64,000 nucleotides of DNA, taken from positions 1 through 64,000 of the forward strand of contig NZ_QGDT01000001.1 in assembly GCF_003149085.1 (NCBI RefSeq). The letters run 5' to 3'. A program made the position numbers and the translations under genes. The notes under the pieces are model-generated. The model was not told the DNA's origin and did no database searches. It saw only the letters and a list, made by a program, of their open reading frames with translations. Each line of letters begins with the position of its first letter. The stretch's first letter is position 1. This document shows, piece after piece, positions 53,024-62,052 of the stretch. This stretch comes from Dyadobacter jejuensis (GTDB taxonomy: Bacteria; Bacteroidota; Bacteroidia; Cytophagales; Spirosomataceae).

Positions 53024-53658
53024 TTGTAGCAAAAGTTTCGATACCGCCTGACCCGTTAGGAGAGGGGAGGTACGTCTGGGAGCCCGATGGCCCACATGGA
53101 TTGATGTAGCGACTTGGTCGTCATTTTGAGTTCGTGAGTCCGACAAGCGGGTACCTGTATCCTTTGTGGTTGTCGCTCCGAAGAGCCCTCGCCCCCCTAA
53201 GTTGGTCGAAGCATAGGCCCCCAAGCCATGCCCCCCGTAGCAACCCCCTAAAACGGGCGAAAGTGTGGTATTGGGTGAAATAGGACTTGGCTGGCCATTG
53301 CCAGTGGCCCACTCTCGAGGGATAGTGGCTTGAAGGAAGACGCAAATCATTCCGGGATAAACTTCCATACGAATTATTATTAACGTTGAGTAAAAACCAA
53401 TTTATAATGGTATAAATGAAAGTCTGGCTTAGGAATCGGATAACCCCAAGCAAAGAGGGTGTAACAAGATCCCCCTACCGAAGACTTTGTGCAAAAGTAC
53501 CGCCTAAGCAGCTGGGAGCGTTATAAGAATTGTTCCAATCTTTAACATAAACCTGAGCGAAGTGGAATTTGTTTTGCTCTCTTGTTTCATGACCATGCTC
53601 TGATGTTCCAACACTAGCCTACCCTTCAATAATAGTAGTTACAGGATCCTTAAAGTGT
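53024..53658. other. 635-bp non-coding gap with promoter-like box and G-rich tracts on the minus strand
   Basis: This gap between convergent rmuC and the sensor kinase is too long for simple terminators. On the minus strand a perfect TAnnTTTG match (TACTTTTG) occurs near 53495. Downstream of it the strand contains four G-tracts of five or six bases (C-runs at 53244-53248, 53231-53236, 53218-53222 and 53192-53197). Overlapping minus-strand frames of 110 and 135 codons exist, but they lack any motif or convincing start and I regard them as chance. It could be an RNA gene, a degraded gene or a dispersed repeat. Confidence 0.6.
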
Positions 53659-56430
53659 TTACTTATGAAGCGCCCATTCGCTGGGAGAAACGCCGAATTG
53701 CTCCTTAAAGCTTTTTGAAAAGTAAGATAAGCTTTCATATCCTACGGCATAGGCCGTCTCCGACACGGTGAGCTCTTCCTTTCGTAAGAGTTCGGCAGCC
53801 TTGTTTAGCCGTATCGTACGGATAAATTCGGTGGTGGACTGGTTGCTGAGGGCCTTCAGCTTACGATGCAAGTTGGTACGGCTTATTTTCATTTCACTAG
53901 CAAATTCGTCGACATTGAAGCTGCTTTCGTGCAGGTGAGATTTTACTATCTCTATGGCCGCTTGGAGAAACTTACTCTCCATCTGTGAAAACTCGGGTGT
54001 CGATTCTTGGGAAGGGGCTTGGGTAAGCATGCGGTGAAAGGCCTCGTGAAGCTTTTGCCTTTGTTGTAAGAGGTTTTTTACCCTAATCGTGAGCTCTTGC
54101 CTGCTAAATGGCTTGGCCAGATAATCGTCGGCTCCCAGCGACAGTCCTGCTAATTTGTCTTCTAAAGTGACTTTGGCAGTCAGTAAAATGATAGGGATAT
54201 GGCTGGTCCGCTGGTCCGCTTTTAATCGCTCACAAAGGGTATATCCATCCATGAGTGGCATCATGACGTCCGAGAGTATCAGGTCGGGGATCTTGTCGGT
54301 GGCCATCGTCCAGCCTTCCTGACCGTTAGCAGCCGATAGCACCCGGTATTGGTCTTGGAATAAGGACTGAATATAGGTGCTCAGGTCGGGATTGTCTTCT
54401 ACCAGCAATACTATCGGCCGATTGTCGGACGGGGAGTCTGTAGGTTCTCCCTCCAATACCGCCTCGCCTACGGGTGGGTGGGACCAAGGAGACTCGACAA
54501 TAGGTGTTGATTGGCCCCATGAGTGGGCATCGATGGGTAGCCGTATAGAAAATCGGGTCCCTTGGTGTAGGGTACTGCTCACCTCGATCGTCCCGTTGAG
54601 TACGCCTACCAGTTCTTTTACCAGGGCCAGGCCTATGCCTGTTCCCGTATGCTCCTTCTTGGTAGGACTTGTTTGGAAATAGCGATCAAAAATATGCGGA
54701 AGTGCCTCTTCGGATATTCCAATTCCATAGTCCTGAATGGTAAGGTGAAGTTCCTTTTCGCTATAGTTGGCCCGCACCATGACCCGCCCCTGCTGAGGGG
54801 TGAATTTTATGGCATTGGACAACAGGTTCGTTACAATTTTTTCTAATTTATCGGCATCGAAATAAGCGAATCGGTTGGGTTCTTGCTGTTCATGTAAGAA
54901 AATGATCTCCTTGCTTTGGGCCATGGACTCATAGGAGGCAAATAATTGCCTTAGGAAGTCCGACAGATTGCTGAATTGGATGTAGGGTTTCAAATGTCCC
55001 GCATCGAGCTTCGAAAGGTCCAAAAGCTGGTTAATCAGCGCATGCAACCGCCTTACGTTCCGTTGCATGATGGGTAGGAGGGTTTCTTCAGGATGTTTCT
55101 TGCTAAGATCGTTTAGTGGCTCTATGAGCAGAGTCAATGGACTACGGAATTCATGAGAAATATTGGTAAAGAAGTTGGTTTTTAGGCGGTCAAGCTCTTG
55201 AAGGTTTTGGGTCTTAAGTCGATTGACTTCTAAGGCCCTCTCCGAATTGTCCTTGGCAGATTGGTAGTCCATGATAATCTTACCCAGAAACAAGCCGAAG
55301 ACGAAAATCTCTAAGATAAATAAAATAGTGCCGGCAACGAATACCCATTCGAAATTGAGCCATCCTACCAAATTGACTAATAAACATGAATAACTGATCA
55401 TACCCAATAGAAATGGGGCAGAATAATACCAGTTTATGGGGTACTTTCTATATATAGCTACCAGATAAAGCACCATGATTAAGCCCTGGCAGGTGATTAC
55501 CAAATAGGTGCTTGCCAGCAGCCAACGCCATTGATAGTCCATTACAATGGCTAAGGATAGGGCTATAGTAATGGCCAGCAATAAATGGATGAGGCGGCTG
55601 ACCATAGCCGGGAAGCGGTCGAGAGGGACCAAGGCTTTTATCAGTAGAAAATACCCTATAGGGAGCAAATGGTAGGACAAAAAATTGATCACCACCTGAG
55701 CCTTTGGCAGGGATGATAAGGTGGAGCCTAGTACGGCAATAATCCCCCAGAAAGCCAGGGATCGAAAGACGATCATCAGGGAATAGCGCCTAAAGGTAAA
55801 CTCCTTAATGGCGAAAATACTGAGCAAGAGCACAAAAAATAACCTGATGAATATGAGCCCACTGAAGAACGAAAACAACTTAGCATGGCTGAGTTGTGCT
55901 TTCAGGAGCTGGGTAGGCGTGTGGAGCCGAAGGTCGCTACGAAACCCCCTCTGGTTATTGATGCGGAAGTATACGGTGGTGGCACTATCGGGGGGCAAAT
56001 CGATGGCAAAGGTGGGGGAGTTCTCCAGATAACTCCTAGCCTCCTTGTCGACCAGGTTTCCCCCTCGTTGTCGCCAGTATTGTCCACTGCTGTCGGGGCT
56101 GTAGTAGTCGATCCGTTCTATCATGGGGCTCTGCCATTCAAAATAATACCTTTGCTCGGCGGAAGTAGGGTTTTGGACGACACATCGAAACCAGATGCTA
56201 TGGGAAGAGAAGGGTACTCTGAAATTGCTGGAAGAAATAGGGCTGAAGGCTTCGCCTTTTATATCGTTCAAAGCTAAACTTGCCGTACTATCCACAAAGT
56301 ACGACGTAGCGAATGATACTGAAGCGGGATGGCTGGAGCTTTCAGGACTCTGACCGTAACTCGAACCATACAATAGTGCAACTAAAATGCACAGAAAAGG
56401 GGGAGCCTGAAGGATGGCCGCCAACCGCAC
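53659..56430 (-). CDS. hybrid sensor kinase with 7TM sensor, receiver and AraC DNA-binding domain
   Basis: One protein of about 923 residues (GTG at 56430, which sits directly before a signal peptide; a TTG at 56523 would add 31 residues). In order: signal peptide, a periplasmic 7TMR-DISMED2 sensor (about 30-165), seven membrane helices (about 175-375), a HisKA domain with the phospho-histidine in NISHEFRSPLTLLIEP, an ATPase domain with DYGIGISEEALPHIFDRYF and GTGIGLALVKEL, a receiver with the phosphoacceptor in LILSDVMMPLMDGYTLC, and an AraC helix-turn-helix pair at the end. It probably senses a carbohydrate-like ligand outside and controls genes itself. No target gene is adjacent. Confidence 0.9.
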   Translation of the reverse strand: MRLAAILQAPPFLCILVALLYGSSYGQSPESSSHPASVSFATSYFVDSTASLALNDIKGEAFSPISSSNFRVPFSSHSIWFRCVVQNPTSAEQRYYFEWQSPMIERIDYYSPDSSGQYWRQRGGNLVDKEARSYLENSPTFAIDLPPDSATTVYFRINNQRGFRSDLRLHTPTQLLKAQLSHAKLFSFFSGLIFIRLFFVLLLSIFAIKEFTFRRYSLMIVFRSLAFWGIIAVLGSTLSSLPKAQVVINFLSYHLLPIGYFLLIKALVPLDRFPAMVSRLIHLLLAITIALSLAIVMDYQWRWLLASTYLVITCQGLIMVLYLVAIYRKYPINWYYSAPFLLGMISYSCLLVNLVGWLNFEWVFVAGTILFILEIFVFGLFLGKIIMDYQSAKDNSERALEVNRLKTQNLQELDRLKTNFFTNISHEFRSPLTLLIEPLNDLSKKHPEETLLPIMQRNVRRLHALINQLLDLSKLDAGHLKPYIQFSNLSDFLRQLFASYESMAQSKEIIFLHEQQEPNRFAYFDADKLEKIVTNLLSNAIKFTPQQGRVMVRANYSEKELHLTIQDYGIGISEEALPHIFDRYFQTSPTKKEHTGTGIGLALVKELVGVLNGTIEVSSTLHQGTRFSIRLPIDAHSWGQSTPIVESPWSHPPVGEAVLEGEPTDSPSDNRPIVLLVEDNPDLSTYIQSLFQDQYRVLSAANGQEGWTMATDKIPDLILSDVMMPLMDGYTLCERLKADQRTSHIPIILLTAKVTLEDKLAGLSLGADDYLAKPFSRQELTIRVKNLLQQRQKLHEAFHRMLTQAPSQESTPEFSQMESKFLQAAIEIVKSHLHESSFNVDEFASEMKISRTNLHRKLKALSNQSTTEFIRTIRLNKAAELLRKEELTVSETAYAVGYESLSYFSKSFKEQFGVSPSEWALHK

Positions 56431-56635
56431 TATATTAATGGGGGATAATATTCTGTAGGAATTTGAACTCAATGCTTCACCTGCTCTTGGGTAAGTGTTG
56501 CCGGAAAATATTGTTTTTTCCAACTAAAGAAGTACAAATATTGGCAAAATATAGGAATAATTCTATGAGTGGTAAAGAATATTCTAGTGCATTTTATTGA
56601 AATTTTTACTTTAAAGAACGACGGAGCCAGGGCGA

Positions 56636-56666
56636 TAAAAAAGGTTGAAGTGGTGCTTCAACCTTT
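56636..56666 (-). terminator. terminator after the YtxH-like gene
   Basis: On the minus strand AAGGTTGAAG-CACCA-CTTCAACCTT, a 10-bp perfect stem, followed by TTTT. It lies 12 bases after the stop of the YtxH-like gene. Confidence 0.88.
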
Positions 56667-56678
56667 GCAGATAATTGA

Positions 56679-57002
56679 CTAGGTGGTAGGTGTGGGGGGC
56701 TCGGTAGGGGCGGCATCGGTAGCCGAAGGGTTACCTTTAAATTTTTCAAATAGCTCCTTTAAGAATTGTTCTACATCAGGAAAATTCGTTTTGAGTAGAT
56801 CCGTTCCTTTCGTTTTTAATTCTTCGAAATACTCCGGTCCCTTGTCTACCGCCTGTTCCGCTTCCGACTTTAGGTTGCTGGCTTTGGACTTGAGGTCCTC
56901 CAAGAGTTTTTCACCTTCTTCGGTTTGAAGGTACTTATGAGCCGCTACTCCTGCTGCAGCCCCTAAGATAAAAGTGGCAAGATGTTTCTTATTAACGCTC
57001 AT
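56679..57002 (-). CDS. YtxH-like stress protein
   Basis: The 107-residue protein has a short hydrophobic, glycine-rich N-terminal segment (FILGAAAGVAA, about 11-21) followed by an amphipathic helix rich in Lys, Glu and Ala (about 25-90) and a Pro/Thr tail. This pattern is that of the YtxH-domain proteins, small membrane-anchored proteins linked to general stress. Its role is unknown. It lies between the sensor kinase and a non-coding gap. Confidence 0.75.
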   Translation of the reverse strand: MSVNKKHLATFILGAAAGVAAHKYLQTEEGEKLLEDLKSKASNLKSEAEQAVDKGPEYFEELKTKGTDLLKTNFPDVEQFLKELFEKFKGNPSATDAAPTEPPTPTT

Positions 57003-57427
57003 CGCTTAGTTTGTTTTAGGTTTAACTAAAGTTAACAAACTTTTGATTAAAATCATGATAATCAAGCACAAATGCATGGTGGTATGCCAAAACAGCGGAG
57101 GGAACATAGGGGGGTATTCTCAGTGTATAGTCCTTTGGAGGGGCTGTTGTGATGGGAGGCCCTGGTAGTACTGAAGGGCCTTTCCATTGCCTAACCGGTG
57201 CTGATGGATACCGGCTAAGCAATTTGGATAAGGGGTCATGGCTAATAGATCAACAACTAAATGCCTTTTTCAAAGATTTGAAACTAGCAGCTGCTGCTTT
57301 TGTAATGTAAATCTATTACAATGATTGCTTATTATGTTCATAATAGCCCCTTCTATAATTGTTAAGGAATGTTAACCCGAATAAATGGAAGTGCAACTAT
57401 TTAAAAATCAGCAATTTGATGTTTGTG
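57003..57427. other. 425-bp intergenic region between ytxH-like and marR genes
   Basis: No gene supported. It contains a box TAACTTTA near 57027 (minus strand), which may be the -7 element for the YtxH-like gene, and AT-rich sequence after 57290. The small open frames here lack features. I saw no structured RNA. Confidence 0.45.
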
Positions 57428-57877
57428 TCATACAGCCTTCGGATCGGTGAAATTTTGATATATCGAGTCCATAATGCGAACAAAATGCTGGTAGTCGGCC
57501 TCACTCAGGTCTCCCCATCCCTTTCTGCGGATCTCGGCTACGATAGGAAAGGCCTTCTGGTAGATACCTTTGCCCGATTTGGTGAGCGATAGTCGAAACT
57601 TTCGCCGATCGCCTTCCACAGGCCCCCTTTCTACGAGGCCTTTTTTTTGGAGCAAATCCACGATTCGTGTCACCGTGGGTGGATCCTTAAAAGTGAGTTC
57701 TGCAAGTTCGTTCTGGCATATCCCTTTTTGTCTGTAGATATGGTCGATTAATACCCACTGGTCAACCGTTAGATCGAACCCTGCATCTAAAAGACGTTTC
57801 TGTAGGGCATTTCTTATTTTCTTAATCGTGATGTCTATTTTAAAAAAATAGGCTCTCTGGTCGGAGTGATGTGTCAT
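57428..57877 (-). CDS. MarR-family transcriptional regulator
   Basis: The 149-residue protein has the MarR winged helix: LTVDQWVLIDHIYRQKGICQNELAELTFKDPPTVTRIVDLLQKKGLVERGPVEGDRRKFRLSLTKSGKG (about 36-108), including the typical D-R-R in the wing. It binds DNA as a dimer and is released by small phenolic or redox ligands. Nothing next to it points to its target. Confidence 0.92.
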   Translation of the reverse strand: MTHHSDQRAYFFKIDITIKKIRNALQKRLLDAGFDLTVDQWVLIDHIYRQKGICQNELAELTFKDPPTVTRIVDLLQKKGLVERGPVEGDRRKFRLSLTKSGKGIYQKAFPIVAEIRRKGWGDLSEADYQHFVRIMDSIYQNFTDPKAV

Positions 57878-58012
57878 ATGCTTGCAATGGATTCGATTAG
57901 AAACTACTAATCTAATATATAAAGCAGAATAATTATTCGTCTACTAATTATTATGGGACAAAAATATTTTTTCGGTATAGAATATGTCGGAAATGAGCAT
58001 TAAAATGGATAT

Positions 58013-58051
58013 AAAAAAACCTTCCAAATTTAAAAATTGGAAGGTTTTTTT
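58013..58051. terminator. bidirectional terminator after ppc
   Basis: AAAAAAACCTTCCAA pairs with TTGGAAGGTTTTTTT around a short AT-rich loop. It ends 14 bases before the ppc stop region and can serve ppc transcripts on the minus strand. Confidence 0.85.
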
Positions 58052-58064
58052 ATTCAATCTTAAG

Positions 58065-60650
58065 CTAGGCCGAGTTTCGAGCGGCATTAATAATGCCAAA
58101 CATAGCCCGAACGATAAGCTGGTTATAGACCTCGATGTCTACTGGCAGATTTTTTGGATCCTCTGCCAACATTTGCAAGGCGTACTGTTGAATGGTAATC
58201 AAAGGAAGCACGATCCGCTCGCGGGTTTTGATCGACAGCTTAGTAATGTTATTGCTATCGAGTAGTTCCGATTGTCCCGAGACGGTCAACAGCATTTTAA
58301 GTGTCAATTGGAATTCGGCATACATGATATCCCAAAACTCCTGATACTCCTCGTCGTCGCGCAGGTACTTGGTCGCCTCAAAGAAGGCCTTGGATAGCGA
58401 CTGCATGGAGTTTTCTATGAGGGTTCTAAAGAAGAGCGACTTTTTATAGAGTAACTTTATTTCTTCAATTTTACCTTCATTTTCAAGTTGGGCAATGGCG
58501 GAGCCAAAGCCGTAGAAACCGGGTACGTTTTGCTTCATTTGGGCCCATGAGCCTACAAATGGGATAGCCCTTAGGTCCTCAAACTTCAACCCTTCGTCAC
58601 CACTGCCTCTTTTGGTAGGCCGACTCCCTATATTGGAGAGTCCATAAAACCTTAATGGGGTCTTTTTGTCGAGGTACTTCACGAATTTGGGGTGGTTTTT
58701 CAGTCCCAAATAAGAGTCATAAGCGGCGGCGGCCATTTCCTCAATAAGTTCCTTGTCGGCAGCGTTTAGGTCGTCTTCGGTACGATTGGCCTTAAAGATT
58801 CCATTTTCAAGACCGGCCGTAAACAAGCGTTCAAGGTTGTACATGGCCGTGGTAATGGTACCATAGTTCGAGCTGATGGTTTGGCCTTGTACGGTGAGCT
58901 GAATCTCTTTGTCCTCGATATCCTGCCCCAACGACGAATAGAAATTATGGCTATTGCCACCTCCACGAGCCGGAGGTCCTCCACGGCCGTCAAAGAAGGT
59001 GACCTTGATGCCATACTCCCTGGATATTCTTGTCAGTGCCTCTTTGGCGGTATATATCGACCAGTTAGCCCTTAGATATCCCCCATCTTTTGTACCGTCG
59101 GAGAAGCCAACCATAATGGTTTGATGGTTTTCTCGGCGTGATAAATGGGCCCGATAATAATCATTTTCGTAGAGCTTACGCATGATATCCTCGGCATTGG
59201 CCAGGTCGTCGACGGTTTCGAAAAGTGGCACTACATCCAATGCTACCTCTTTTTGGTCATTGCCGATCAGGTTTTTGGCCAACGCCACTACCTGGATTAC
59301 GTTCAGGGCGGAGGTGTTGTTACTGATAATGTAGCGATGTGCCCCTTTTTCTCCATTGCTGGCTTGGATCGACTTTATAGAACGAATAGATCCTAGTATA
59401 TCCTTGGTGGTGGGGTCGTCATAGTCCTCGTCGCGAAGCGGAATGTCGAGTGTCAGGAGCAGATCGATTTGCTTATCCTCTTCCCAGCTCTTATAGTCCT
59501 CATATTTTAGAAGAGGGATTTTTTTCTCCAAGCGTTTCAGGATATCTTCCCAAGCCTTGCCATGTTTGCGACTGTCCTGACGGACGTCGAGGCTGGCGAA
59601 GAAGAAACCAAAAGTATGAAGCTTAAGGATAAAGTTGTCGAGCAACTCCACAAATAACCCTTGATGCTTGGAGGTGAGTACCTCCCTGGCGGCTAGGAGC
59701 TCATCGATTAGCTCTTGCGCATTGGAATATCCCTCATCGAAAGGTCCAAAAATGGTAGAATTCATTTTCCGCTCTGCCAAGGCAATGGCCTCATCGACCC
59801 CCTTGAACGTCAACCTCCGTTTTAAATTACGGATGTCGCGGTAATAGGCTCTCAGAAGCGTTTCTCTTAGGCGTGCCGCTACTTTAAGGGTGGTTTCAGC
59901 ATTTACGAACGGGTTGCCGTCTCTGTCGCCTCCAGGCCAGAAGCCCAAGCGGTAAAGATTGTTATAGGGCCAGTCGTGAATGCTCATGCCTAGTCCTTTG
60001 ATGAGCTTGCTGATAATGGTAGGTATGGCGTCGTAATAAACATTCTCTAGGAACCAGCATAGGCTCACCGCTTCATCGAAGGGTGTAGGCTTTTCGTGGT
60101 TAATAAAGGCCGTCTTTCCGAGTTGCAACAAGAGTAAATTGACCTCCGTAAAATCATTTTTCTTAATAGCGTATTCGAGATCATTCATGATTCCCAACAC
60201 CTTGCCCGAATAGAACTGAGTGGGGTGGGCCGTCAGAACGATCCGTACGCTATAATCTTGTAATTTGGCGAGCAATTTCTCTTTCAATAGCTCGCTATCT
60301 ACGCGTTCGGTAAGATATACCACCGACCCCTTACCGGTGAGGTCGTGGGTTTGATCGAATGCGGCATCCTCGACAGAATCGAAAAGTACCACCTGACGCT
60401 CTATGTATTGAATGAAAGCGAACAGCAAATCCGTTTTTTCTTTGGGCGTTGCTGTGTCCAAAAGTTCCTCAAAAAAATGTTCAATTATTTGTTTGGGGGA
60501 CTTTCCTTCTTGAAATCCTACCTCACTCTGCTGGGTGAGGATGGGCAACAAGGAGCCTGTCTGAAATATACCCCGGTAGGGTAGACTCAAAAAAAGACTG
60601 TTGAAAATATTATATTTCGTAACTACTGCGTCCTGGAAACTATTATTCAT
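58065..60650 (-). CDS. ppc: phosphoenolpyruvate carboxylase
   Basis: The 861-residue enzyme makes oxaloacetate from PEP and bicarbonate to refill the citric-acid cycle. Landmarks are LTAHPTQFYSGK (catalytic His near 140), MVGFSDGTKDGGYLRANW and FFDGRGGPPARGGGNSH, the last two being slightly altered versions of the MLGYSDSNKD and FHGRGGxxxRGG motifs. It ends INAARNSA, close to the usual RNTG end. The length is a little below the common 880-920 residues. A TATATTTG box at 60692-60699 (minus strand) is a likely -7 element, and a terminator follows. Confidence 0.92.
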   Translation of the reverse strand: MNNSFQDAVVTKYNIFNSLFLSLPYRGIFQTGSLLPILTQQSEVGFQEGKSPKQIIEHFFEELLDTATPKEKTDLLFAFIQYIERQVVLFDSVEDAAFDQTHDLTGKGSVVYLTERVDSELLKEKLLAKLQDYSVRIVLTAHPTQFYSGKVLGIMNDLEYAIKKNDFTEVNLLLLQLGKTAFINHEKPTPFDEAVSLCWFLENVYYDAIPTIISKLIKGLGMSIHDWPYNNLYRLGFWPGGDRDGNPFVNAETTLKVAARLRETLLRAYYRDIRNLKRRLTFKGVDEAIALAERKMNSTIFGPFDEGYSNAQELIDELLAAREVLTSKHQGLFVELLDNFILKLHTFGFFFASLDVRQDSRKHGKAWEDILKRLEKKIPLLKYEDYKSWEEDKQIDLLLTLDIPLRDEDYDDPTTKDILGSIRSIKSIQASNGEKGAHRYIISNNTSALNVIQVVALAKNLIGNDQKEVALDVVPLFETVDDLANAEDIMRKLYENDYYRAHLSRRENHQTIMVGFSDGTKDGGYLRANWSIYTAKEALTRISREYGIKVTFFDGRGGPPARGGGNSHNFYSSLGQDIEDKEIQLTVQGQTISSNYGTITTAMYNLERLFTAGLENGIFKANRTEDDLNAADKELIEEMAAAAYDSYLGLKNHPKFVKYLDKKTPLRFYGLSNIGSRPTKRGSGDEGLKFEDLRAIPFVGSWAQMKQNVPGFYGFGSAIAQLENEGKIEEIKLLYKKSLFFRTLIENSMQSLSKAFFEATKYLRDDEEYQEFWDIMYAEFQLTLKMLLTVSGQSELLDSNNITKLSIKTRERIVLPLITIQQYALQMLAEDPKNLPVDIEVYNQLIVRAMFGIINAARNSA

Positions 60651-60691
60651 GGTGGAGTGACAAAATTTTATTTGGTGATAAGCAACGAAAA

Positions 60692-60699
60692 CAAATATA
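60692..60699 (-). promoter_or_regulatory. -7 promoter box of ppc
   Basis: TATATTTG on the minus strand is a perfect match to TAnnTTTG, about 40 bases before the ppc start. The expected TTTG box 20 bases further upstream is not present, so the promoter may be activator-dependent or weak. Confidence 0.45.
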
Positions 60700-60716
60700 C
60701 CTGAAAATTTTTGGTT

Positions 60717-61589
60717 TCAGGACTTTGGGTGAGCATCTTGATGCGATTTTTTTAGTTTTTCGATGGTATTATGGGTGTAAATCTGTGTGGCGGCCAGGTT
60801 CGTATGGCCCAAAAGTTCCTTAATGGCGTTCAGGTCGGCGCCTCTGTTGAGTAGGTGTGTAGCATAGCTATGGCGGAGGGTGTGGGGGCTTTTTTGCCCT
60901 AATGTGGTCACCAGTCTTAAATGCTTCTTGACAAGCCGCTGCACATACATAGGATAGGCGGGTTTGCCACTGTCCGTAATGATGAGCTGGTCGGTGGGCT
61001 CGCTGGGCGCTCTCATCGACAGATACTTAGGTAGAAGCTCCGATAATGGGCCAGTGAGGGGTACGATCCGCTCCTTGCCCCGCTTGCCAAGTACCCGCAG
61101 GGTATGACTGTACAAGTTGATGTCGCTCGTGCGGATGCTAAGTAATTCCGAAAGGCGGATACCAGTGCCATATAATAGCTCCAAGACCGCCTGATCCCTG
61201 ATACCGGCAAAGTCTTCGGGGTTTTCTATTTCCTCAAATAATTGTGCTATACCTTTTTCTTCGATGAATTCGGGTAGTTTTTTCCGAGTTTTGAGGGTAA
61301 CGAGTATGCTGGAAGGGTCTTTGAGGATGACCTTTTTTTTTCGTAGAAAGGCATAAAAAGATCTTATGGAGGCTATTTTCCTGTTGATGGAGGTAGGGTT
61401 GATCCCCTGCTCCATCAGGGCGACGATCCAGGAGCGAAGCATGCCCGATTGGGCTTCCTCGGGTTGGTCGGTCTCGTAATGAGCTGCCAGATAGACCCGT
61501 AGTTGCTCCAGGTCGGTTTGATAAGCTTTGATGGTATGAGCACTCGACCTTTTTTCAAAGGTTAAAAAATCAATGAATTTTTTTATCAT
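60717..61589 (-). CDS. tyrosine recombinase XerC/XerD-like
   Basis: The 290-residue recombinase (ATG at 61589; a TTG at 61604 would add five residues) has a SAM-like N-terminal domain (about 1-85) and the catalytic domain with Arg in TGIRLSELLSI, Lys in GKRGKERIVPLTG, H-x-x-R in HTLRHSYATHLL, His in LGHTNL and the nucleophilic Tyr in IYTH. Such enzymes resolve chromosome dimers at dif or integrate elements. No integrase-like neighbours are present, so a housekeeping Xer role is the simpler reading. XerC and XerD cannot be told apart here. Confidence 0.9.
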   Translation of the reverse strand: MIKKFIDFLTFEKRSSAHTIKAYQTDLEQLRVYLAAHYETDQPEEAQSGMLRSWIVALMEQGINPTSINRKIASIRSFYAFLRKKKVILKDPSSILVTLKTRKKLPEFIEEKGIAQLFEEIENPEDFAGIRDQAVLELLYGTGIRLSELLSIRTSDINLYSHTLRVLGKRGKERIVPLTGPLSELLPKYLSMRAPSEPTDQLIITDSGKPAYPMYVQRLVKKHLRLVTTLGQKSPHTLRHSYATHLLNRGADLNAIKELLGHTNLAATQIYTHNTIEKLKKSHQDAHPKS

Positions 61590-61600
61590 AGGACTAACAT

Positions 61601-61640
61601 ACAAAAAAGAGCCCTCTTTTTCAAGACAGCTCTTTTTTGT
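61601..61640. terminator. terminator after rpsU, possibly bidirectional
   Basis: ACAAAAAAGAGC pairs with GCTCTTTTTTGT over 12 perfect base pairs with a 16-base loop. It lies about 60 bases after the rpsU stop on the minus strand, so it ends rpsU transcripts just before the xer gene. Confidence 0.85.
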
Positions 61641-61698
61641 ATGTTAAAAAGGATATAGCTATCCCTTAACAGCCTACAGAACATCAAAAAACCAAAAA

Positions 61699-61893
61699 CT
61701 AGTTATCGAGGTGTCCGTATGTTTTTTCTTTGTAAACAGCACGCAAAACTTCGAAACGACGTTTGATAGATGGTTTCTGGAATGCGGTACGTGAACGCAA
61801 TTGACGCATAGTACCAGTTCTTTCAAACTTCTTCTTGTAACGCTTAAGCGCACGGTCAATCGATTCGTTGTCTTTGATGTTTATAATAAGCAT
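61699..61893 (-). CDS. rpsU: 30S ribosomal protein S21
   Basis: The 64-residue basic protein begins MLIINIKDNESIDRALKRYKKKFERTGTM, the usual S21 N-terminus, followed by RQLRSRTAFQKPSIKRRFEVLRAVYK. S21 sits at the platform of the small subunit near the anti-Shine-Dalgarno end. In Bacteroidetes, where Shine-Dalgarno use is weak, S21 is of special interest. It is a single-gene unit with a promoter and a terminator. Confidence 0.96.
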   Translation of the reverse strand: MLIINIKDNESIDRALKRYKKKFERTGTMRQLRSRTAFQKPSIKRRFEVLRAVYKEKTYGHLDN

Positions 61894-61940
61894 GCTTATA
61901 AAATATAATGTTCTATGAATTGGATTCTCAAATTGGACTG

Positions 61941-61972
61941 CAAAGAAAATATATATCTAGCAGAATGTCAAA
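61941..61972 (-). promoter_or_regulatory. predicted housekeeping promoter of rpsU
   Basis: On the minus strand TTTG (within TTTGACA, 61972-61969) is followed after exactly 20 bases by TTTCTTTG (61948-61941). This is the same layout, including the same -7 box, as the acpP promoter. The rpsU ATG lies about 45 bases downstream. Confidence 0.6.
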
Positions 61973-62052
61973 TATTAAGTTGTTAAAAATAAGGATATTT
62001 TTGCATATTGTGCTCCAATGAGGAGTAAGGATCATTTTATATACAATTTTAT

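Noticed and set aside
52961-53453. Overlapping minus-strand open frames of 110 and 135 codons in the gap after rmuC
   Set aside because: They overlap each other in different frames, one runs into the rmuC 3' end, and neither has a recognisable motif or a credible start. GC-rich repeats keep the frames open by chance.
53024-53658. tmRNA, RNase P RNA or a tRNA in the gap
   Set aside because: I looked for the conserved 5' and 3' ends of tmRNA, the GAGGAAAGTCC core of RNase P RNA and T-loop GTTCGAAT-like sequences, and found none.
57022-57222. A 66-codon minus-strand frame between the ytxH-like and marR genes
   Set aside because: No ribosome site, no motif and unusual composition; it is short and lies in an AT-rich intergenic region.
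60717-61589. A phage or integron integrase
   Set aside because: The neighbours are housekeeping genes (ppc, rpsU), and no attachment site, excisionase or transfer genes are near. A chromosomal Xer recombinase is simpler.
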